From a bacterium (GTDB taxonomy: Bacteria > SZUA-182 > SZUA-191 > JAJRXT01), in contig JAJRXT010000054.1 of NCBI GenBank assembly GCA_024276125.1, positions 1-43,956 on the forward strand: a DNA stretch of 43,956 nt, given 5' to 3'. A program made the translations under genes and the position numbers. Shown here piece after piece: positions 1 through 6,509 of the stretch. The notes below the pieces were generated by a model. That model saw nothing but the letters and a program-made list of their open reading frames with translations. It ran no database searches and had not been told where the DNA came from. The stretch's first letter is position 1. Every line of letters begins with the position of its first letter.

Positions 1-162
1 GTATGCGGATTCCGCTGTAGTTTTTTAGCAATCTTAACAGCCGAGAGCCCTTCTTGATTTAATAAAACCATAAAAGCTTTTTTAAGAATTCTCCGAAGAG
101 GCTTGCCCCCGATATCGTTCTAATTCTTTTAGCTGCTCTGGCGTTAGCTTAACTCTAATCAT
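1..162 (-). pseudogene. IS630-like transposase, 5' fragment with frame break
   Basis: The minus strand has an ideal ribosome binding site (AAGGAGGT, 168-175) five bases before ATG at 160-162. The reading frame begins MIRVKLTPEQLKELERYR and stops at TAA (82-84) after 26 codons. One base on, the same strand stays open to the window edge and reads KKAFMVLLNQEGLSAVKIAK, followed by KLQRNPH. Together these resemble the N-terminal helix-turn-helix of IS630-family transposases. The junction lies at an A6 run, so one base looks inserted. Recognition is from motif memory only, and the catalytic part lies outside the window. A +1 recoding site is possible but not demonstrated. Confidence 0.6.
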
Positions 163-230
163 CTGTTACCTCCTTGTTATTACACATAATATCAGATGAT
201 TAGCAAAAAAGCAAGAAAATTATACTTATT

Positions 231-249
231 TATGCAACTATGCTTATTA
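231..249 (-). repeat. 19-bp repeat, possible IS630-type terminal repeat
   Basis: TAATAAGCATAGTTGCATA on the minus strand lies about 70 bp upstream of the transposase start at 162. The identical 19-mer occurs on the plus strand at 14302-14320. Its distance from the start codon suits an IS terminal inverted repeat. That role is inferred; only the identity of the two copies is directly visible. Confidence 0.45.
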
Positions 250-338
250 ACAACTTCTACTGATATGTTTGTATATAAAATTAATCCCCAAATTGTATAA
301 ATTGTTCTTGGTTAGTATATAGATAATTTTAGTAGGGC

Positions 339-368
339 TTGACATAAAAACAATGATTATGCTACTAT
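339..368 (+). promoter_or_regulatory. Candidate sigma-70-type promoter for ccmE
   Basis: A perfect -35 TTGACA (339-344) is followed by an 18-bp spacer and TACTAT (363-368, 4 of 6 consensus). It lies about 70 bp before the ccmE start in otherwise AT-rich non-coding sequence, and no other gene lies between. The -10 match is only moderate. Confidence 0.45.
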
Positions 369-437
369 GTGGTACTTCAAAGCCATATTAATGTTTATGA
401 TTAATTTATTCCCGAAAAAATTAAAAAAAGAGTTTTT

Positions 438-833
438 ATGTCTATAAAGAAAAAGAAATTAAAATTTATAATTGGCGGACTTTTGATTACCTGCGCTATT
501 GTTGCTTTGGTTTATACCGGTGTGCGTGACAGTATGGTATATTATCATACTCCCAGTGAAATAATGACCAAGTCCTCTGAGATATATAATAAAGGAATCA
601 GGATTTCCGGTCATATACAAGACGGTTCGATCAATTGGGATGGCAATAAATTAGACCTTACATTTAACATCACTGACGGGAAACAAAATATTCCGGTAGT
701 CTATCATGGAGTAGTGCCGGATACCTTCAAATATGGTGTGGAAGTGGTTGTTGAGGGTAAACTAAATACTGAAAATATCTTCCACGCTACGCAGTTATTG
801 GCTAAATGTCCCTCCAAATATGAATCCCAATAA
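438..833 (+). CDS. ccmE: CcmE-type haem chaperone, CxxxY variant
   Basis: A 131-residue protein with a basic N-terminus (MSIKKKKLKF), one membrane segment (about residues 10-29) and a periplasmic OB-fold region carrying the family pattern VRDSMVYYHTPSEI. CcmE binds haem covalently and hands it to CcmF for cytochrome c assembly. Classical CcmE binds haem through His in an HxxxY motif. Here the C-terminus reads LLAKCPSKYESQ, so the haem ligand position is Cys124 with Tyr128, the CxxxY type known from some archaea and Desulfovibrio. It sits ahead of ccmF and ccmH, which supports the assignment. The start follows only a weak purine stretch. Confidence 0.9.
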   Translation: MSIKKKKLKFIIGGLLITCAIVALVYTGVRDSMVYYHTPSEIMTKSSEIYNKGIRISGHIQDGSINWDGNKLDLTFNITDGKQNIPVVYHGVVPDTFKYGVEVVVEGKLNTENIFHATQLLAKCPSKYESQ

Positions 834-987
834 CAACATGAATGTTTAAACCGAAACGTTTTTTTTACAAGGCGAGATGTAATTCTATATCCGCCTGTTT
901 TAGAGTGTTTTGTCTATTGTATTAAAAACTACTAAAGGCAAAAACATACAATCTAATTAATAAGGATACAATAGGATATATTAACCA

Positions 988-2277
988 ATGATTGAAATCG
1001 GTACTTTCTCTTTTTATTTATGTTTTATATTGGCGGCTTATGCCACTGTGGCATCCCTTTTGGGAGGGATACTAAAAGAAGACCGAATGGTGGAAAGCGC
1101 CAGATTCGCAACTTACGGGGTATTCGGCCTCTTAACCATTGCCTCAGGGATATTATTACATGCCTTTGTAACCCGTAATTTTGAGGTACAGTATGTATAC
1201 CATTATTCCGACAAGGCGCTGCCTATGTTTTATACGGTTACTGCTTTCTGGGCGGGTCAGGAGGGTTCTATCCTATTATGGGTGTGGGTGTTGTCATTAT
1301 TTTCCATTATGGTGAGCGCGCAAAACAGGCATACCAATCGGGAGATGATGCCTTATATAATTGCGGTACTAATGGCGACCTGCCTGTTTTTGGTCAGTAC
1401 CATGGTTTTTGTCACTCCGCCGTTTGAAAGTTTTTATTTTTGCCCCCCTGATGGTAAGGGATTAAATCCGCTATTGCAAAATCCGGGGATGATTTGGCAT
1501 CCGCCTACCTTATATTTGGGTTATGTGGGTTTTACCATACCCTTTGCCTTTGCTATCGCCGCTATGATTACCGGAAATCTGGATGATGACTGGATAAAAA
1601 CCACCCGCCGCTGGACGCTTTTTTCATGGACTATGTTAACTGCGGGAATTATTCTAGGCGGGCAATGGGCGTATGTGGAATTGGGCTGGGGCGGATACTG
1701 GGCTTGGGACCCGGTGGAAAACGCCTCATTTATGCCGTGGCTTACCGGTACGGCATATCTACATTCCGTTATGATCCAGGAAAAAAAGAACATGCTTAAA
1801 ATCTGGAATATGGTATTGATTGTAACTACATTTGCCTTATGTATTTTCGGTACTTATATTACTAGGTCAGGGGTTATATCATCGGTGCATTCCTTTGGCG
1901 AATCAAACTTGGGGCCGTTTTTTATGACCTTTTTGGTGGTAATTATTTTGCTTTCCGGGATACTTTTAGCCCTGCGCTATAATGATCTAAAAAGTGAAAA
2001 TGAACTTGATTCGCTGCTTTGTCGGGAAAGCACCTTTTTGTATAATAATTTAATATTGGTGGCGATATGTCTGGTAGTATTCGTGGGCACTGTCTGGCCG
2101 CTTGTATCTGAGATTGCCAGCGGCGCTAAAAGTACGGTAACGGCTGCTTATTTTGATAAGATTAATGTACCTATCGGGCTTGCGCTTTTAATTTTAATGG
2201 GTATCTGCCCGCTTATTGCATGGCGTAAGACATCTGTACAAAATTTAAAACGCAGTTTTTGTTGCCAAGCGCGCTAA
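988..2277 (+). CDS. ccmF: CcmF, N-terminal two thirds (frameshifted gene)
   Basis: Cytochrome c haem lyase subunit, a polytopic membrane protein. The 429 residues contain the conserved stretch AFWAGQEGSILLW (about 87-99), a conserved His near WHPPTLYLG (170-178) and the WWD haem-handling motif WGGYWAWDPVEN (234-245). Family members run to about 640-660 residues as one chain. This frame ends at TAA 2275-2277 with a non-homologous tail after NLKRSF, while the rest of CcmF continues in another frame from 2259. A -1 change at the TTTTT run (2256-2260) joins them as RSFLLPSALSL. Either the gene is broken or one base is missing from the run. Confidence 0.9.
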   Translation: MIEIGTFSFYLCFILAAYATVASLLGGILKEDRMVESARFATYGVFGLLTIASGILLHAFVTRNFEVQYVYHYSDKALPMFYTVTAFWAGQEGSILLWVWVLSLFSIMVSAQNRHTNREMMPYIIAVLMATCLFLVSTMVFVTPPFESFYFCPPDGKGLNPLLQNPGMIWHPPTLYLGYVGFTIPFAFAIAAMITGNLDDDWIKTTRRWTLFSWTMLTAGIILGGQWAYVELGWGGYWAWDPVENASFMPWLTGTAYLHSVMIQEKKNMLKIWNMVLIVTTFALCIFGTYITRSGVISSVHSFGESNLGPFFMTFLVVIILLSGILLALRYNDLKSENELDSLLCRESTFLYNNLILVAICLVVFVGTVWPLVSEIASGAKSTVTAAYFDKINVPIGLALLILMGICPLIAWRKTSVQNLKRSFCCQAR

Positions 2278-2948
2278 GTTTAATCGCTGGTATTATTTTA
2301 TTTGCCATGGGTGTTACTAGCAGTTATGCGCTTATTTGCTTTATATTCTCTGTTTTTGTTATAATTACCATATTAATGGAATTCTACAGAGGTACGCGAG
2401 CGCGGATACATACTACAGGCGAGAATCCGCTCCTAGCCCTGTGGCGTCTTACTACTAAAAATAAACGGCGCTATGGGGGATATGTTGTACATCTTGGAGT
2501 AGTTTGTATGTTCATTGGTATGGCGGCATCAGGCGCTTACAAAATAGAAAAAGAGGTCTCGCTTAAAATCGGGCAGGAATTTAATATTGCTGATTATACC
2601 ATTAAATTGGATCGTTTTACTCAATATCCAACTCAAAATAAAATGGTGAACATAGCTGAGTTGCCGGTATATAAAAACGGTAAAAAAATATACACTCTTA
2701 CTCCTGAAAAAAACATACATTTTAAAAATTCAGAGCAGCCGGTAAGCGAGGTTTCTATTCATTGGAATCTAAAGGAAGACTTATATATAATACTGGCAGG
2801 GTTTGACAGTGATCAGCAAGCCACTTTTAAAGTGGTCATAAATCCATTGATGGTCTGGTTATGGATTGGCGGTATTGTTATGGCGCTGGGTAGTATAATT
2901 GCTATATGGCCAAATAAAAGACGTCCTCTGATGGTGAAAAATGTGTAG
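2259..2948 (+). CDS. ccmF: CcmF, C-terminal third (frameshifted gene)
   Basis: 229 residues equivalent to the end of CcmF: membrane helices, the conserved YGGYVVHLGVVCMFIG segment with its haem-related His, a periplasmic beta-rich domain and a final membrane helix before IAIWPNKRR. The first codon, TTG at 2259, has no convincing ribosome binding site and lies inside the 3' end of the preceding frame. Independent initiation is therefore doubtful, and a frameshifted single gene is the better reading. The stop TAG (2946-2948) lies inside the GTAG foot of a REP-like repeat, so the C-terminus may have been reset by repeat insertion. Confidence 0.85.
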   Translation: MLPSALSLIAGIILFAMGVTSSYALICFIFSVFVIITILMEFYRGTRARIHTTGENPLLALWRLTTKNKRRYGGYVVHLGVVCMFIGMAASGAYKIEKEVSLKIGQEFNIADYTIKLDRFTQYPTQNKMVNIAELPVYKNGKKIYTLTPEKNIHFKNSEQPVSEVSIHWNLKEDLYIILAGFDSDQQATFKVVINPLMVWLWIGGIVMALGSIIAIWPNKRRPLMVKNV

Positions 2949-2980
2949 CCATAGCAGCCGACCTTAAGGTCGGCGTCTAC
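2945..2980. repeat. REP-like palindrome with GTAG/CTAC feet
   Basis: A perfect 18-bp palindrome GCCGACCTTAAGGTCGGC (2957-2974) lies between GTAG (2945-2948) and CTAC (2977-2980). The same architecture recurs about ten times in the window. GTAG beside a hairpin is the known recognition signature of REP elements handled by RAYT transposases. The ccmF stop codon overlaps the left foot. Confidence 0.7.
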
Positions 2981-3064
2981 AAATGATAGTGATGTTTTGA
3001 CTGTGAGATGTACTGAAAAATACAGGCGTGATAACGTAATATTTAAACATAGAGTGCTATAAAA

Positions 3065-3379
3065 ATGCAGCGTATTAACAAAATAAGCTATTATCTGCTG
3101 GCCGTTTTCTTTACCAGCTTTATAATATTGGGTTATAATTCTGCTCTGGCGCAAAAGAGCGAAGCAGAAAATAAAATGATGAAAATTGCCCACCAGTTGG
3201 TATGTTTATGCGGTTGCGGCAATCAAATTTTAGCTACCTGTACCTGTGGGAATGCTCGGGGAAAACGTGAATTTATCTTAACGCAGGTTGAGATTGGAAA
3301 AACAGAGCAGGAAATTCTGGATATTATGGTAGCCAATGAGGGCGAACAGGTGTTGGCCGCCCCTAAAAAGAAGGTATAA
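3065..3379 (+). CDS. ccmH: CcmH-type thiol oxidoreductase, periplasmic part
   Basis: 104 residues with a signal peptide or N-terminal anchor ending near ALA-Q30, then the CcmH domain. CcmH keeps apocytochrome c thiols reduced for haem attachment. The usual LRCxxC motif is replaced by LVCLCGCGN (Cys47, Cys49, Cys51) with a second CTC pair (Cys59, Cys61), a cysteine-rich form I associate with deltaproteobacteria-like CcmH. The C-terminal GEQVLAAPKKK matches the family's GExVLAAPPKKG. The expected membrane anchor is missing from this frame and is found one frame away at 3388-3579, so the gene appears frameshifted at the A-rich tract around 3365-3372. Confidence 0.85.
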   Translation: MQRINKISYYLLAVFFTSFIILGYNSALAQKSEAENKMMKIAHQLVCLCGCGNQILATCTCGNARGKREFILTQVEIGKTEQEILDIMVANEGEQVLAAPKKKV

Positions 3380-3387
3380 ACTGGATT

Positions 3388-3579
3388 ATGTGGGTGGTAG
3401 TACCCTATATTATTCCACTACTTGGCGCTATTGGAGTTGCGTTTGTAATGCTGCGCTGGGTGAAGGCGCGCAAACAATCCCCTGAACAAAGCAGCGCTGA
3501 TACTGATATGGAAAATATATCAGCAGAGACAGATGAATATAAACGTAAATTGGAAGAAGAATTAGAAGACTTTGAATAG
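3388..3579 (+). CDS. CcmH membrane anchor in a shifted frame
   Basis: 63 residues: one hydrophobic helix (VVPYIIPLLGAIGVAFVML) followed by RWVKARKQ and an acidic, Glu-rich tail. This frame is open upstream from 3367 and reads KEGINWIMWVVVPY, which aligns with the PKKGFNLLxWVLPF segment that follows VLAAP in typical CcmH. I therefore read it as the displaced C-terminal anchor of the preceding gene, requiring a -1 change at CCTAAAAAGAAGG. It could instead be translated separately from ATG 3388 as a tiny membrane protein, but there is no good ribosome binding site. Confidence 0.6.
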   Translation: MWVVVPYIIPLLGAIGVAFVMLRWVKARKQSPEQSSADTDMENISAETDEYKRKLEEELEDFE

Positions 3580-3600
3580 GGTAAAAAAGGTTAATATATA

Positions 3601-5298
3601 ATGGAAAAACGACTTATTTTAGTAATAATAATTTCAGTGGGTATACTGGTGGTTTATCAGGAGTTGGTGGGTAAATATTTTATGCCCAAAAAAACTCAGC
3701 CTCCGGCGCTTACTGAAACAGCTAATAGCGACAAAGAAGATCCTTCTGTAGTTTTGCAAAATTCTACTGACGCCGACTACGAACCAATGAAAAAAACAGA
3801 AGTTGACTTGGCTGGTTTAGACGAGGGTTTAAAAGAACAAATAACCGCTCAAAAAGATTATTACTTGCAAAATATTGAGGTAACTACCCCGCTGTATCAT
3901 GCGACAATCACCAATAAAGGCGGACGTATTAAAAGTTGGGTTTTGCAAAAGCACCAAGACGAACACAGAAGTCCGCTGGAATTAGTATCACCCAAATCTA
4001 ATTATAAGCAGCATTATCCATTGAATTTGATCTTAGATGATAAAAAATTGATGGACCGCTTAAATAATAGTCTATATAAAATAGAACGTATACCTGCTAT
4101 AGGTGAGAATGTACTTGATAAAATTAGATGTTCATATGTGGATCAAAGCGGTATAAAAATAACCAAAGAACTTGCCTTTCAAAAGGAAAATTATTATGTA
4201 GATATAGATATTAAAATTGAGAATCTAAGCGAGACGCCGTTACAATTTAAATATTACTTAGGTTGGGGCTACGGTTTAGGGCCGGATACGGGTTATGAAA
4301 ATACATATAGTCATACCGGCGCTACCATATTACTTGATGGAAAACTTGTTCAGGAAAAAACCAGCAACATAGAAGGCAAATTAATCAAAAAGGGTAATGT
4401 AGCCTGGGTAGCGCTGCAAAATACGTATTTTGCGGCTTTTATAGTTCCCCAAAAGGGCAATGCAGAGGCGCTTATCACTAAAGCGGATGATAAACATGCC
4501 GCTGTGGGGGTTTCTGCATTATCATTTGAGGTGACTCCCGGCGCCGGCGTAAGCCAGCGGTTCGGTTTATATGCAGGACCGCAGGATATGGATAAATTAA
4601 CCGCTGCCGGCAGCGAATTAGAAAAAATCATAGATTACGGCTGGTTCAGCTTTTTAGCTAAGCCTATTATGGATATACTTAGATTCTTTCATAAATATAG
4701 CGGAAATTATGGCATTGATATTATAATTCTTACTATTGCGATAAAACTGCTTTTATGGCCGCTGACCAATGCTAGTTTTAAATCCATGAAGGATATGCAG
4801 AAGGTTCAGCCTAAAATAAGCGGTTTGCGCAAAAAATATAAGGACGATCCTCAGAGGCTGAATAAGGAAATAATGGAGCTTTACAAAAAGCATAAGGTCA
4901 ATCCGGTCGGCGGTTGTCTGCCTATGGTGCTTCAAATACCTATATTTTTTGCTTTATATAAGGCTTTGTTGATCTCTATTGAATTGCGCCATGCTCCTTT
5001 TATGCTTTGGATTCAGGATTTAGCCGCGCCGGAGGTGGGTTGGTTTGGTCTGTGGAATGCGCCTTCTATATGGCTTACGATGAGAACTCTGCCCATATTA
5101 ATGGGTATTACCATGTTTATTCAGCAAAAAATGACCCCGTCTACCGGCGATCCCAAGCAGGCCAAAATCATGCTTATGATGCCTGCTGTTATGACAGTTA
5201 TTTTTTATAATATGCCAGCTGGTTTGGTGATTTATTTCTTACTAAACAATTTGCTTACAATCGGCCAGCAACATATGATAAACAAAAAAGATGATTGA
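3601..5298 (+). CDS. yidC: Membrane protein insertase YidC
   Basis: 565 residues with the full Gram-negative arrangement: N-terminal signal-anchor helix (about 5-21), a large periplasmic beta-sandwich domain (about 90-345), and the five-helix YidC/Oxa1 core at the C-terminus (from about 345). The conserved positive charge in the hydrophilic groove is Lys382 in TIAIKLLLWPL, at the place of Arg366 in E. coli. NPVGGCLPMVLQIPIFFALYK and the final FYNMPAGLVIYFLLNNL are family hallmarks. It inserts and folds inner-membrane proteins with or without Sec. It lies 21 bp after the ccmH tail, not beside rnpA/rpmH as is usual. A possible ribosome site AAAAAGG precedes ATG. Confidence 0.95.
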   Translation: MEKRLILVIIISVGILVVYQELVGKYFMPKKTQPPALTETANSDKEDPSVVLQNSTDADYEPMKKTEVDLAGLDEGLKEQITAQKDYYLQNIEVTTPLYHATITNKGGRIKSWVLQKHQDEHRSPLELVSPKSNYKQHYPLNLILDDKKLMDRLNNSLYKIERIPAIGENVLDKIRCSYVDQSGIKITKELAFQKENYYVDIDIKIENLSETPLQFKYYLGWGYGLGPDTGYENTYSHTGATILLDGKLVQEKTSNIEGKLIKKGNVAWVALQNTYFAAFIVPQKGNAEALITKADDKHAAVGVSALSFEVTPGAGVSQRFGLYAGPQDMDKLTAAGSELEKIIDYGWFSFLAKPIMDILRFFHKYSGNYGIDIIILTIAIKLLLWPLTNASFKSMKDMQKVQPKISGLRKKYKDDPQRLNKEIMELYKKHKVNPVGGCLPMVLQIPIFFALYKALLISIELRHAPFMLWIQDLAAPEVGWFGLWNAPSIWLTMRTLPILMGITMFIQQKMTPSTGDPKQAKIMLMMPAVMTVIFYNMPAGLVIYFLLNNLLTIGQQHMINKKDD

Positions 5299-5324
5299 AC
5301 AATATATAAATTTCCATTTTTCCC

Positions 5325-5355
5325 GTAGATACCGACTTTAAGGTCGGTATCTGCG
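5325..5355. repeat. REP-like palindrome after yidC
   Basis: GTAG (5325-5328) starts a hairpin whose arms are GATACCGAC and GTCGGTATC around TTTAAG (5328-5351). The 3' foot is degenerate (CTGCGG). The copy lies 26 bp after the yidC stop and may also work as a transcript 3' end, although no T-tract follows. Confidence 0.6.
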
Positions 5356-5404
5356 GCGGTTGCAAAGATAGCCAATGAGCGTTATGTTCAAAAAGGAGCT
5401 TATT

Positions 5405-6127
5405 TTGGTAAAGTTGGGAGTGAATGTAGATCATGTGGCCAATATCAGGCAGGCTAGGAAAAGCGTAGAGCCAGATCCGGTATATGCCGCTATGCTGGCT
5501 GAATTAGCCGGCGCAGATGGTATTACTGTACACCTGCGCCATGATAGACGGCATATTCAAGACGATGATCTGAGACTATTACGTAAGCAGGTTAGAACAA
5601 AATTAAATCTGGAAATGGCGGCTGATGATGAGATGTGCGCTATAGCTGCAAGTGTAGCGCCTGATATGATTACTCTAGTGCCGGAGCGTCCTGAAGAGAT
5701 AACCACTGAAGGCGGTCTGGATGTTATAGGCCAGCAAAAAATCATAAGAAAAACCATAGATAAATTGGCGCCATTGGGTATTAAAATTGGTATTTTTATA
5801 GACCCCGATAAAAATCAGGCACAAGCCGCTCAAGATATTGGAGTAAAACATATAGAAATACATACCGGAATATATGCAAAAAGCAAAGGCGAGCATCAGC
5901 AGGCGGAATTACACAAAATAATTAAAGTAGCTGAGTTGGCCGACTCACATGGGTTGGAGGTTAATGCCGGACATGATTTGACGTATTATAATGTACTTCC
6001 TATTGCTGAAATTCCTCAAATAAGCGAATTAAATATTGGGCATAACATAATAGCCCGGGCGGTATTGGTTGGTATGGAGCAGGCGGTATTGCAAATGCTT
6101 AAAGTAATTCAAAGGGCTGGGTCATAA
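5405..6127 (+). CDS. pdxJ: Pyridoxine 5'-phosphate synthase PdxJ
   Basis: Condenses 1-deoxyxylulose 5-phosphate with 3-amino-2-oxopropyl phosphate to make pyridoxine phosphate, the last ring-closing step of the DXP-dependent vitamin B6 route. Family motifs are [49 protein letters not shown] and [12 protein letters not shown] chose TTG at 5405 over the upstream ATG at 5375: AAAGGAG (5392-5398) sits six bases before it, and the 240-residue product matches normal PdxJ length and N-terminus (VKLGVNVDH). acpS follows three bases after the stop, a common bacterial pairing. Confidence 0.95.
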   Translation: MVKLGVNVDHVANIRQARKSVEPDPVYAAMLAELAGADGITVHLRHDRRHIQDDDLRLLRKQVRTKLNLEMAADDEMCAIAASVAPDMITLVPERPEEITTEGGLDVIGQQKIIRKTIDKLAPLGIKIGIFIDPDKNQAQAAQDIGVKHIEIHTGIYAKSKGEHQQAELHKIIKVAELADSHGLEVNAGHDLTYYNVLPIAEIPQISELNIGHNIIARAVLVGMEQAVLQMLKVIQRAGS

Positions 6128-6130
6128 AAA

Positions 6131-6508
6131 TTGATATACGGAATCGGGATTGATTTGGTACATATAAAACGTATAGAAAAAGCCTATAAAAGATGGGGTG
6201 AAAAATTCTTAAAGCGTGTATTTACTCTTCAGGAACAAAGCTATTGCTTGCAATATATCAACCCAGCGGTACATCTTGCCGGTATTTTTGCCGCTAAGGA
6301 AGCGGTCTTAAAAGCCCTTGGTACGGGTTTAAGCCAGGATATAAACTGGCCTGAAGTACAAATAAAATCGGTTGCAGGAAAACGACCGTCTGTATTATTA
6401 AGCGGGGCGGCTAAGCGTATAGCCGATGGACTGGGAATAAAAAATATTCTTATCAGCCTATCGCATGATACTGATTATGCCATAGCTCAAGCGCTGGCCT
6501 TAAATTAA
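6131..6508 (+). CDS. acpS: Holo-ACP synthase AcpS
   Basis: Transfers 4'-phosphopantetheine from CoA to acyl carrier protein. The 125 residues have the two metal-binding signatures: GIGIDLV (Asp8) near the N-terminus and FAAKEAVLKALGTG (Glu57). Length is typical. It starts with TTG at 6131, three bases after pdxJ, so translational coupling is likely. The next gene starts two bases after its stop, making a tight pdxJ-acpS-membrane protein operon. Confidence 0.93.
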   Translation: MIYGIGIDLVHIKRIEKAYKRWGEKFLKRVFTLQEQSYCLQYINPAVHLAGIFAAKEAVLKALGTGLSQDINWPEVQIKSVAGKRPSVLLSGAAKRIADGLGIKNILISLSHDTDYAIAQALALN

Positions 6509-6509
6509 T

